A stretch of 64,000 nt of DNA from Antedon mediterranea (taxonomy: Eukaryota > Echinodermata > Crinoidea > Comatulida > Antedonidae). Shown here in pieces: positions 48,590 through 61,112 of this stretch. A program made the position numbers and the translations under genes. Position 1 is the stretch's first letter; each line of letters starts with the position of its first letter. The notes beneath the pieces are model-generated. The model was given only the letters and a program-made list of their open reading frames with translations, did no database searches and was not told the DNA's origin. Where the stretch lies: assembly GCF_964355755.1 (NCBI RefSeq), contig NC_092671.1:21604001-21668000 (forward strand), given 5' to 3'.

Positions 48590-51500
48590 AAAAACACCAA
48601 ACTGCTAAGAATAGCTTCAAATCGCATATGGAGACAATTTAGACCATTTTGTGATTTTCGAAAAAACTTGTTAACATAAAAACACCAAAGTGCTTAGAAT
48701 ACCTTCAAATCGCATTTGGAGACATTTTAGACCATTTTGTGATTTTCGAAAAAACTTGTTAACATAAAAACATCAAAGTGCTAAGAATAGCTTCCAATCG
48801 CATTTGGAGACGTTTTAGACCATTTTGTGATTTTCGAAAACAACTTGTTAACATAAAAACACCAAAGTGCTTAGAATAGCTTCAAATCGCATTTGGAGAC
48901 GTTTTAGACCAATTTGTGATTTTCGAAAAAACTTGGTTACACAAAAACATCAAAGTGGATAAAATCACATTATAAACCGTTTTAGACCATTTTGAGCATA
49001 TCGATAACACTTTTCACACAAAAACATCAAAGACCACAATATAGCTTAATATCGTATTTAAAAACGTTTTAGACCATTTTGAGCATTTCGACAAAACTTT
49101 TTCACACAAAACACCAAAGTGCTTAGAATAGCTTCAAATCGCATTTGGAGACGTTTTAGACCATTTTGTGATTTTCGAAAAAACTTGTTAACATAAAAAC
49201 ATCAAAGTGCTAAGAATAGCTTCAAATCGAATTTGGAGACATTTTAGACCAATTAGTGATTTTCGAAAAAACTTGGTTACACAAAAACATCAAAGTGGTT
49301 AAAATCACATTATAAACCGTTTTAGACCATTTTGAGCATTTCGATAACACTTTTCACACAAAAACATCAAAGTGCTTAGAATAGCTTCAAATCGCATTTG
49401 GAGACGTTTTAGACCATTTTGTGATTTTCGAAAAAAACTTTTTAACATAAAAACACCAAACTGCTAAGAATAGCTTCAAATCGCATATGGAGACAATTTA
49501 GACCATTTTGTGATTTTCGAAAAAACTTGTTAACATAAAAACACCAAAGTGCTTAGAATACCTTCAAATCGCATTTGGAGACATTTTAGACCATTTTGTG
49601 ATTTTCGAAAAAACTTGTTAACATAAAAACATCAAAGTGCTAAGAATAGCTTCCAATCGCATTTGGAGACGTCTTAGACTATTTTGTGATTTTCGAAAAC
49701 AACTTGTTAACATAAAAATACCAAAGTGCTTAGAATAGCTTCAAATCGCATTTGGAGACGTTTTAGACCAATTTGTGATTTTCGAAAAAACTTGGTTACA
49801 CAAAAACATCAAAGTGGATAAAATCACATTATAAACCGTTTTAGACCATTTTGAGCATTTCGATAACACATTTCACACAAAAACATCAAAGAGCACAAAA
49901 TAGCTTAATATCGTATTTAAAAACGTTTTAAACCATTTTGAGCATTTCGACAAAACTTTTTCACACAAAACACCAAAGTGTACAGAATAGCTTCAAATCG
50001 CATTTGGAGACGTTTTAGACCATTTTGTGATTTTCGAAAAAACTTGTTAATATAAAAACACCAAAGTACTTAGAATAGCTTCAAATCGCATTTGGAGACG
50101 TTGTAGACCATTTTGTGATTTTCGAAAAAACTTGTTAACATAAAAACACCAAAGTTTACAGAATAGCTTCAAATCGCATTTGGAGACGTTTTAGACAATT
50201 TTGTGCATTTCGATGAAACTTGGTTACACAAAAACATCAAAGTGCTTAAAATCACATTATAAACCGTTTTAGACCATTTGAGCATTTCCATAACACTTTT
50301 CACACAAAAACATCAAAGGGCACAATATAGCTTAATATCCTATTTAAAAACGTTTTAGACCATTTTGAGCATTTCGACAAAACTTTTTCACACAAAACAC
50401 CAAAGTGCTTAGAATACCTTCAAATCGCATTTGGAGACGTTTTAGACCATTTTGTGATTTTCGAAAAAACTTAACATAAAAACATCAAAGTTTACAGAAT
50501 AGCTTCAAATCGCATTTGGAGACGTTTTAAACCATTTTGTGATTTTCGAAAAAACTTGTTAACATAAAAACACCAAAATGTTTAGAATAGCTTCAAATCG
50601 CATTTGGAGACGTTTTAGACCATTTTGTGATTTTCGAAAAAACTTGTTAACACAAAAACACCAAAGTGATTAGAATAGCTTCAAATCGCATTTGGAGACG
50701 TTTTAGACCATTTTGTGATTTTCGAAAAAACTTGTTAACATAAAAACACCAAAGTGATTAGAATAGCTTCAAATCGCATTTGGAGACGTTTTAGACCATT
50801 TTGTGCATTTCGATGAAACTTGGTTACGCAAAAACATCAAAGTGCTTAAAATCACATTATAAACCGTTTTAGACCATTTTGAGCATATCGATAACACTTT
50901 TTACACAAAACGCCAAAGTGCTTAGAATAGCTTCAAATCGCATTTGGAGACGTTTTAGACCATTTTGTGATTTTCGACAAAACTTTTTCACATAAAACAC
51001 CAAAGTGCTTAGAATACCTTCAAATCGCATTTGGAGACGTTTTAGACCATTTTGTGATTTTCGAAAAAACTTGTTAACATAAAAACATCAAAGTGTACAG
51101 AATAGCTTCAAATCGCATTTGGAGACGTTTTAGACCATTTTGTGATTTTCGAAAAAACTTGTTAACATAAAAACACCAAAGTGCTTAGAATAGCTTCAAA
51201 TCGCATTAGGAGACGTTTTAGACCATTTTGTGATTTTCGAAAAAACTTGTTAACATAAAAACACCAAAGTGCTTAGAATAGCTTCAAATCGCATTTGGAG
51301 ACGTTTTAGACCATTTTGTGATTTTCGAAAAAACTTGTTAACATAAAAACACCAAAGTTCTTAAAATAGCTTCAAATCGCATTTGGAGACGTTTTAGACC
51401 ATTTTGTGATTTTCGAAAAAACTTGTTAACATAAAAACACCAAAGTGCTTAGAATAGCTTCAAATCGCATTTGGAGACGTTTTAGACCATTTTGGGATTT

Positions 51501-53970
51501 TTGAAAAAACTTGTTAACATAAAAACACCAAAGTTCTTAGAATAGCTTCAAATCGCATTTGGAGACGTTTTAGACCATTTTGTGCATTTCGATGAAACTT
51601 GGTTACACAAAAACATCAAAGTGCTTAAAATCACGTTATAAACCGTTTTAGACCATTTGAGCATTTCGATAACACTTTTCACACAAAAACATCAAAGGGC
51701 ACAATATAGCTTAATATCCTATTTAAAAACGTTTTAGACCATTTTGAGCATTTCGACAAAACTTTTTCACACAAAACACCAAAGTGCTTAGAATACCTTC
51801 AAATCGCATTTGGAGACGTTTTAGACAATTTTGTGATTTTCGAAAAAACTTGTTAACATAAAAACATCAAAGTTTACAGAATAGCTTCAAATCGCTTTTG
51901 GAGACGTTTTAGACAATTTTGTGATTTTCGAAAAAACTTGTTAACATAAAAACACCAAAGTGCTTAGAATAGCTTCAAATCGCATTGGGAGACGTTTTAG
52001 ACCATTTTGTGATTTTCGAAAAAACTTGTTAACATAAAAACATCAAAGTGTACAGAATAGCTTCAAATCGCATTTGGAGACGTTTTAGACCATTTTGTGA
52101 TTTTCGAAAAAACTTGTTAACATAAAAACACCAAAGTGCTTAGAATAGCTTCAAATCGCATTTGGAGACGTTTTAAACCATTTTGTGATTTTCGAAAAAA
52201 CTTGTTAACATAAAAACACCAAAATGTTTAGAATAGCTTCAAATCGCATTTGGAGACGTTTTAGACCATTTTGTGATTTTCGAAAAAACTTGTTAACACA
52301 AAAACACCAAAGTGATTAGAATAGCTTCAAATCGCATTTGGAGACGTTTTAGACCATTTTGTGATTTTCGAAAAAACTTGTTAACATAAAAACACCAAAG
52401 TGATTAGAATAGCTTCAAATCGCATTTGGAGACGTTTTAGACCATTTTGTGCATTTCGATGAAACTTGGTTACGCAAAAACATCAAAGTGCTTAAAATCA
52501 CATTATAAACCGTTTTAGACCATTTTGAGCATATCGATAACACTTTTTACACAAAACACCAAAGTGCTTAGAATAGCTTCAAATCGCATTTGGAGACGTT
52601 TTAGACCATTTTGTGATTTTCGACAAAACTTTTTCACACAAAACACCAAAGTGCTTAGAATACCTTCAAATCGCATTTGGAGACGTTTTAGACCATTTTG
52701 TGATTTTCGAAAAAACTTGTTAACATAAAAACATCAAAGTGTACAGAATAGCTTCAAATCGCATTTGGAGACGTTTTAGACCATTTTGTGATTTTCGAAA
52801 AAACTTGTTAACATAAAAACACCAAAGTGCTTAGAATAGCTTCAAATCGCATTAGGAGACGTTTTAGACCATTTTGTGATTTTCGAAAAAACTTGTTAAC
52901 ATAAAAACACCAAAGTGCTTAGAATAGCTTCAAATCGCATTTGGAGACGTTTTAGACCATTTTGTGATTTTCGAAAAAACTTGTTAACATAAAAACACCA
53001 AAATGTTTAGAATAGCTTCAAATCGCATTTGGAGACGTTTTAGACCATTTTGTGATTTTCGAAAAAACTTGTTAACACAAAAACACCAAAGTGATTAGAA
53101 TAGCTTCAAATTGCATTTGGAGACGTTTTAGACCATTTTGTGCATTTCGATGAAACTTGGTTACGCAAAAACATCAAAGTGCTTAAAATCACATTATAAA
53201 CCGTTTTAGACCATTTTGAGCATATCGATAACACTTTTCACACAAAAACATCAAAGAGCACAATATAGCTTAATATCGTATTTAAAAACGTTTTAGACCA
53301 TTTTGAGCATTTCGACAAAACTTTTTCACACAAAACACCAAAGTGCTTAGAATAGCTTCAAATCGCATTTGGAGACGTTTTAGACCATTTTGTGATTTTC
53401 GAAAAAACTTGTTAACATAAAAACATCAAAGGGCTAAGAATAGCTTCAAATGGCATTTGGAGACATTTTAGAACAATTAGTGATTTTCGAAAAAACTTGG
53501 TTACACAAAAACATCAAAGTGGTTAAAATCACATTATAAACCGTTTTAGACCATTTTGAGCATTTCGATAACACTTTTTACACAAAAACATCAAAGTGCT
53601 TAGAATAGCTTCAAATCGCATTTGGAGACGTTTTAGACCATTTTGTGATTTTTGAAAAAAACTTTTTAACATAAAAACACCAAACTGCTAAGAATAGCTT
53701 CAAATCGCATATGGAGACAATTTAGACCATTTTGTGATTTTCGAAAAAACTTGTTAACATAAAAACACCAAAGTGCTTAGAATACCTTCAAATCGCATTT
53801 GGAGACGTTTTAGACCATTTTGTGATTTTCCAAAAAACTTGTTAACATAAAAACATCAAAGTGTACAGAATAGCTTCAAATCGCATTTGGAGACGTTTTA
53901 GACCATTTTGTGATTTTCGAAAAAACTTGTTAACATAAAAACACCAAAGTGCTTAGAATAGCTTCAAATC
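48590..53970 (+). repeat. Counterpart of 23.69-31.73 kb without the 2666-bp doubling
   Basis: The lag is 24904 bp to the first 2666-bp unit (24051 and 48955; 24775 and 49679) and 22238 bp to the second unit and its right flank (28641 and 50879; 30287 and 52525). The 1646-bp distance between B-to-A fusions is kept (50879 to 52525). One private change, gtcttagact at about 49671, and cataaaacacc near 50991 distinguish it. The right end joins the SINE-bearing block near 53.9 kb. Confidence 0.78.
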
Positions 53971-56012
53971 GCATTTGGAGACGTTTTAGACCAATTTGTG
54001 ATTTTCGAAAAAACTTGGTTACACAAAAACATCAAAGTGGTTAAAAGCACATTATAAACCGTTTTAGACCATTTTGAGCATTTCGATAACACATTTCACA
54101 CAAAAACATCAAAGAGCACAAAATAGCTTAATATCGTATTTAAAAACGTTTTAAACCATTTTGAGCATTTCGACAAAACTTTTTCACACAAAACACCAAA
54201 GTGTACAGAATAGCTTCAAATCGCATTTGGAGACGTTTTAGACCATTTTGTGATTTTCGAAAAAACTTGTTAATATAAAAACACCAAAGTACTTAGAATA
54301 GCTTCAAATCGCATTTGGAGACGTTTTAGACCATTTTGTGATTTTCGAAAAAACTTGTTAACATAAAAACATCAAAGTGCTAAGAATAGCTTCCAATCGC
54401 ATTTGGAGACATTTTAGACCAATTTGTGATTTTGGAAAAAACTTGGTTACACAAAAACATCAAAGTGCTTTAAATCACATTATAAACCGTTTTAGACCAT
54501 TTTGAGCATTTCGATAACACATTTCACAAAAAAACATCAAAGAGCACAAAATAGCTTAATATCGTATTTAAAAACGTTTTAAACCATTTTGAGCATTTCG
54601 ACAAAACTTTTTCACACAAAACACCAAAGTGTTTAGAAAAGCTTCAAATCGCATTTGGAGACGTTTTAGACCATTTTGGGATTTTCGAAAAAACTTGTTA
54701 ACATAAAAACACCAAAGTGCTTAGAATAGCTTCAAATCGCATTTGAAGACGTTTTAGACCATTTTGTAATTTTCGAAAAAACTTGTTAACATAAAAACAC
54801 CAAAATGTTTAGAATAGCTTCAAATCGCATTTGGAGACGTTTTAGACCATTTTGTGATTTTCGAAAAAACTTGTTAACACAAAAACACCAAAGTGATTAG
54901 AATAGCTTCAAATCGCATTTGGAGACGTTTTAGACCATTTTGTGATTTTCGAAAAAACTTGTTAACATAAAAACACCAAAGTGATTAGAATAGCTTCAAA
55001 TCGCATTTGGAGACGTTTTAGACCATTTTGTGCATTTCGATGAAACTTGGTTACGCAAAAACATCAAAGTAATAATCACATTATAAACAGTTTTAGACCA
55101 TTTTGAGCATATCGATAAAACTTTTTACACAAAACACCAAAGTGCTTAGAATAGCTTCAAATCGCATTTGGAGACGTTTTAGACCATTTTGTGATTTTCG
55201 TCAAAACTTTTTCACACAAAACACCAAAGTGCTTAGAATACCTTCAAATCGCATTTGGAGACGTTTTAGACCATTTTGTGATTTTCGAAAAAACTTGTTA
55301 ACATAAAAACATCAAAGTGTACAGATTAGCTTCAAATCGCATTTGGAGACGTTTTAGACCATTTTGTGATTTTCGAAAAAACTTGTTAACATAAAAACAC
55401 CAAAGTGCTTAGAATAGCTTCAAATCGCATTAGGAGACGTTTTAGACCATTTTGTTATTTTCGAAAAAACTTGTTAACATAAAAACACCAAAATGTTTAG
55501 AATAGCTTCAAATCGCATTTGTAGACGTTTTATACCATTTTGTGATTTTCGAAAAAACTTGTTAACACAAAAACACCAAAGTGATTAGAATAGCTTCAAA
55601 TCGCATTTGGAGACGTTTTAGACCATTTTGTGCATTTCGATGAAACTTGGTTACGCAAAAACATCAAAGTGCTTAAAATCACATTATAAACCGTTTTAGA
55701 CCATTTTGAGCATATCGATAACACTTTTCACACAAAAACATCAAAGAGCACAATATAGCTTAATATCGTATTTAAAAACGTTTTAGACCATTTTGAGCAA
55801 TTCGACAAAACTTTTTCACACAAAACACCAAAGTGCTTAGAATAGCTTCAAATCGCATTTGGAGACGTTTTAGACCATTTTGTGATTTTCGAAAAAACTT
55901 GTTAACATAAAAACATCAAAGGGCTAAGAATAGCTTCAAATCGCATTTGGAGACATTTTAGACCAATTAGTGATTTTCGAAAAAACTTGGTTACACAAAA
56001 ACATCAAAGTGG

Positions 56013-57020
56013 TTAAAATCACATTATAAACCGTTTTAGACCATTTTGAGCATATCGATAAAATTTTTTACACAAAAACATCAAAGAGCACAAAATAGCT
56101 TAATATCGTATTTGGAAACGTTTTAGAACATTTTGTGATTTTCGAAAAAACTTGTTAACATAAAACACCAAAGTGTACAGAATAGCTTCAAATCGCATTT
56201 GGAGACATTTTAGACCAATTTGTGATTTTCGAAAAAACTTGTTAACATAAAAACACCAAAGTGCTAAGAATAGCTTCAAATCGCATTTGGAGACATTTTA
56301 GACCAATTTGTGATTTTCGAAAAAACTTGGTTACACAAAAACATCAAAGTGCTTAAAATCACATTATAAAACCGTGTTAGACCATTTTGAGCATTTCGAT
56401 AACACTTTTCACACAAAAACATCAAAGAGCATAAAATAGGTTAATATCGTATTTAAAAACGTTTTAGACCATTTTGAGCATTTCGATGAAACTTGGTTAC
56501 GCAAAAACATCAAAGTGCTTAAAATCACATTATAAACCGTTTTAGACCATTTTGAGCATATCGATAAAATTTTTTACACAAAAACATCAAAGAGCACAAA
56601 ATAGCTTAATATCGTATTTGGAAACGTTTTAGAACATTTTGTGATTTTCGAAAAAACTTGTTAACATAAAACACCAAAGTGTACAGAATAGCTTCAAATC
56701 GCATTTGGAGACATTTTAGACCAATTTGTGATTTTCGAAAAAACTTGTTAACATAAAAACACCAAAGTGCTAAGAATAGCTTCAAATCGCATTTGGAGAC
56801 ATTTTAGACCAATTTGTGATCTTCGAAAAAACTTGGTTACACAAAAACATCAAAGTGCTTAAAATCACATTATAAAACCGTTTTAGACCATTTTGAGCAT
56901 TTCGATAACACTTTTCACACAAAAACATCAAAGAGCATAAAATAGGTTAATATCGTATTTAAAAACGTTTTAGACCATTTTGAGCATTTCGACAAAACTT
57001 TTTCACACAAAACACCAAAG
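56013..57020 (+). repeat. 506-bp tandem pair (copy in large block 2)
   Basis: Same structure as the pair at 12840-13850, including gtgttagacc in the first unit only. It has one private change, gatcttcg for gattttcg near 56820. Confidence 0.75.
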
Positions 57021-60000
57021 TGTACAGAATAGCTTAATATCGTATTTAAAAACGTTTTAGACCATTTTGTGATTTTCGAAAAAACTTGTTAACATAAAAA
57101 CACCAAAGTGCTTACAATAGCTTCAAATCGCATTAGGAGACGTTTTAGACCATTTTGTGATTTTCGAAAAAACTTGTTAACATAAAAACATCAAAGTGTA
57201 CAGAATAGCTTCAAATCGCATTTGGAGACGTTTTAGACCATTTTGTGATTTTCGAAAAAAACTTGTTAACATAAAAACACCAAAGTGCTTAGAATAGCTT
57301 CAAATCGCATTTGGAGACGTTTTAGACCATTTTGTGATTTTCGAAAAAACTTGTTAATATAAAAACACCAAAGTACTTAGAATAGCTTCAAATCGCATTT
57401 GGAGACGTTTTAAACCATTTTGTGATTTTCGAAAAAACTTGTTAACATAAAAACACCAAAATGTTTAGAATAGCTTCAAATCGCATTTGGAGACGTTTTA
57501 GACCATTTTGTGATTTTCGAAAAAACTTGTTAACCCAAAAACACCAAAGTGATTAGAATAGCTTCAAATCGCATTTGGAGACGTTTTAGACCATTTTGTG
57601 ATTTTCGAAAAAACTTGTTAACATAAAAACACCAAAGTGATTAGAATAGCTTCAAATCGCATTTGGAGACGTTTTAGACCATTTTGTGATTTTCGAAAAA
57701 ACTTGTTAACATAAAAACACCAAAGTGATTAGAATAGCTTCAAATCGCATTTGGAGACGTTTTAGACCATTTTGTGCATTTCGATGAAACTTGGTTACGC
57801 AAAAACATCAATGTGCTTAAAATCACATTATAAACCGTTTTAGACCATTTTGAGCATATCCATAAAACTTTTTACACAAAACACCAAAGTGCTTAGAATA
57901 GCTTCAAATCGCATTTGGAGACGTTTTAGACCATTTTGTGATTTTCGACAAAACTTTTTCACACAAAACACCAAAGTGCTTAGAATACCTTCAAATCGCA
58001 TTTGGAGACGTTTTAGACCATTTTGTGATTTTCGAAAAAACTTGTTAACATAAAAACATCAAAGTGTACAGAATAGCTTCAAATCGCATTTGGAGACGTT
58101 TTAGACCATTTTGTGATTTTCGAAAAAACTTGTTAACATAAAAACACCAAAGTGCTTAGAATAGCTTCAAATCGCATTAGGAGACGTTTTAGACCATTTT
58201 GTGATTTTCGAAAAAACTTGTTAACATAAAAACACCAAAGTGCTTAGAATAGCTTCAAATCGCATTTGGAGACGTTTTAGACCATTTTGTGATTTTCGAA
58301 AAAACTTGTTAACATAAAAACACCAAAATGTTTAGAATAGCTTCAAATCGCATTTGGAGACGTTTTAGACCATTTTGTGATTTTCGAAAAAACTTGTTAA
58401 CACAAAAACACCAAAGTGATTAGAATAGCTTCAAATCGCATTTGGAGACGTTTTAGACCATTTTGTGCATTTCGATGAAACTTGGTTACGCAAAAACATC
58501 AAAGTGCTTAAAATCACATTATAAACCGTTTTAGACCATTTTGAGCATATCGATAACACTTTTCACACAAAAACATCAAAGAGCACAATATAGCTTAATA
58601 TCGTATTTAAAAACGTTTTAGACCATTTTGAGCATTTCGACAAAACTTTTTCACACAAAACACCAAAGTGCTTAGAATAGCTTCAAATCGCATTTGGAGA
58701 CGTTTTAGACCATTTTGTGATTTTCGAAAAAACTTGTTAACATAAAAACATCAAAGTGCTAAGAATAGTTTCAAATCGAATTTGGAGACATTTTAGACCA
58801 ATTAGTGATTTTCGAAAAAACTTGGTTACACAAAAACATCAAAGTGGTTAAAATCACATTATAAACCGTTTTAGACCATTTTGAGCATTTCGATAACACT
58901 TTTCACACAAAAACATCAAAGTGCTTAGAATAGCTTCAAATCGCATTTGGAGACGTTTTAGACCATTTTGTGATTTTCGAAAAAAACTTTTTAACATAAA
59001 AACACCAAACTGCTAAGAATAGCTTCAAATCGCATATGGAGACAATTTAGACCATTTTGTGATTTTCGAAAAAACTTGTTAACATAAAAACACCAAAGTG
59101 CTTAGAATACCTTCAAATCGCATTTGGAGACATTTTAGACCATTTTGTGATTTTCGAAAAAACTTGTTAACATAAAAACATCAAAGTGCTAAGAATAGCT
59201 TCCAATCGCATTTGTAGACGTTTTAGACCATTTTGTGATTTTCGAAAACAACTTGTTAACATAAAAACACCAAAGTGCTTAGAATAGCTTCAAATCGCAT
59301 TTGGAGACGTTTTAGACCATTTTGTGATTTTCGAAAAAACTTGTTAACATAAAAACATCAAAGTGCTAAGAATAGCTTCAAATCGAATTTGGAGACATTT
59401 TAGACCAATTAGTGATTTTCGAAAAAACTTGGTTACACAAAAACATCAAAGTGGTTAAAATCACATTATAAACCGTTTTAGACCATTTTGAGCATTTCGA
59501 TAACACTTTTCACACAAAAACATCAAAGTGCTTAGAATAGCTTCAAATCGCATTTGGAGACGTTTTAGACCATTTTGTGATTTTCGAAAAAAACTTTTTA
59601 ACATAAAAACACCAAACTGCTAAGAATAGCTTCAAATCGCATATGGAGACAATTTAGACCATTTTGTGATTTTCGAAAAAACTTGTTAACATAAAAACAC
59701 CAAAGTGCTTAGAATACCTTCAAATCGCATTTGGAGACATTTTAGACCATTTTGTGATTTTCGAAAAAACTTGTTAACATAAAAACATCAAAGTGCTAAG
59801 AATAGCTTCCAATCGCATTTGGAGACGTTTTAGACCATTTTGTGATTTTCGAAAAAACTTGTTAACATAAAAACACCAAAGTGATTAGAATAGCTTCAAA
59901 TCGCATTTGGAGACGTTTTAGACCATTTTGTGCATTTCGATGAAACTTGGTTACGCAAAAACATCAAAGTGCTTAAAATCACATTATAAACCGTTTTAGA

Positions 60001-60759
60001 CCATTTTGAGCATATCGATAACACTTTTTACACAAAACACCAAAGTGCTTAGAATAGCTTCAAATCGCATTTGGAGACGTTTTAGACCATTTTGTGATTT
60101 TCGACAAAACTTTTTCACACAAAACACCAAAGTGCTTAGAATACCTTCAAATCGCATTTGGAGACGTTTTAGACCATTTTGTGATTTTCGAAAAAACTTG
60201 TTAACATAAAAACATCAAAGTGTACAGAATAGCTTCAAATCGCATTTGGAGACGTTTTAGACCATTTTGTGATTTTCGAAAAAACTTGTTAACATAAAAA
60301 CACCAAAGTGCTTAGAATAGCTTCAAATCGCATTTGGAGACGTTTTAGACCATTTTGTGATTTTCGAAAAAACTTGTTAACATAAAAACACCAAAGTGCT
60401 TAGAATAGCTTCAAATCGCATTAGGAGACGTTTTAGACCATTTTGTGATTTTCGAAAAAACTTGTTAACATAAAAACACCAAAGAGCTTAGAATAGCTTC
60501 AAATCGCATTTGGAGACGTTTTAGACCATTTTGTGATTTTCGAAAAAACTTGTTAACATAAAAAAAACAAAGTTCTTAAAATAGCTTCAAATCGCATTTG
60601 GAGACGTTTTAGACCATTTTGTGATTTTCGAAAAAACCTGTTAACATAAAAACACCAAAGTGTTTAGAAAAGCTTCAAATCGCATTTGGAGACGTTTTAG
60701 ACCATTTTGGGATTTTCGAAAAAACTTGTTAACATAAAAACACCAAAGTGCTTAGAATA

Positions 60760-60770
60760 TGGCCGAGCGG
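60760..60770 (+). promoter_or_regulatory. Pol III A box of SINE copy 2
   Basis: Same sequence and position in the element as in copy 1 (tggccgagcgg at the first base). Confidence 0.75.
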
Positions 60771-60825
60771 TTAAGGCAGGGGCGCCGTTTATCGTACCTA
60801 AAGAGCCAACAACAACATCGGCAAG

Positions 60826-60836
60826 GGTTCGAGGCC
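60826..60836 (+). promoter_or_regulatory. Pol III B box of SINE copy 2
   Basis: The text ggttcgaggcc is a perfect B-box match, identical to copy 1 and again 55 bp after the A box. Confidence 0.82.
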
Positions 60837-61011
60837 GACTCGCTCCTAGTTCTGGTGGTGGAACAAGTCTTCTCGGATAAGGACTATAAACCGTAGGTCC
60901 AGTGTACACAGTTATAACATGTGTGTACTTTAAAGAACCCAGTTCATTATTCGAAAAAGAGTAGGGGGTTACCCCGGTGAACTGGTTCACACAATAGCCT
61001 CTGTATCAGGG

Positions 61012-61061
61012 GGATTACCACCAATCTGATAGGACAGTGATTAATTCACTATTGGTAATCC
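61012..61061. other. Inverted-repeat cluster in SINE 3' domain, copy 2
   Basis: Same arrangement as in copy 1. The only substitution separating the two SINEs (A at 61023) falls in the first inner hairpin and changes a T-A pair to an A-A mismatch. The outer 9-bp arms and the agtga/tcact arms are unchanged. Confidence 0.58.
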
Positions 61062-61082
61062 TTGGCCACAGTGCCTAAAGAC

Positions 61083-61112
61083 ATAAAATAAAATAAAAAT
61101 AAATAAATAAAT
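61083..61112 (+). repeat. AAAT-rich 3' tail of SINE copy 2
   Basis: Same length and units as the tail of copy 1. No slippage difference is visible, although simple tails usually change quickly; this supports a recent shared origin. Confidence 0.8.

Larger units (their letters stand above)
17937..60759. repeat. Satellite array, segment 2 (between the two SINEs)
   Basis: The same 88/87/77-bp monomer family resumes in phase immediately after the first SINE (aatagcttcaaat follows the AAAT-rich tail) and runs without interruption to the second SINE. It holds the largest internal duplications of the window: a 2666-bp tandem pair, a 6205-bp tandem array of about 2.25 copies, a 1209-bp tandem pair, and blocks repeated at lags of about 22.4 and 24.9 kb. 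All monomers stay in the same orientation; I saw no inversion. No non-satellite DNA, gene or second transposon family was found in these 42.8 kb. Confidence 0.97.
60760..61112 (+). mobile_element. tRNA-derived SINE, copy 2 (duplicate of copy 1)
   Basis: It is identical in length and sequence to the element at 17584-17936 except for one substitution that I can find (T at 17847, A at 61023). It sits at the same position of the same kind of monomer, with the same satellite variants on both sides, exactly 43176 bp downstream. It was therefore copied together with its satellite surroundings and is not a second insertion. Pol III A and B boxes, central domain and AAAT-rich tail are all intact. Confidence 0.87.
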
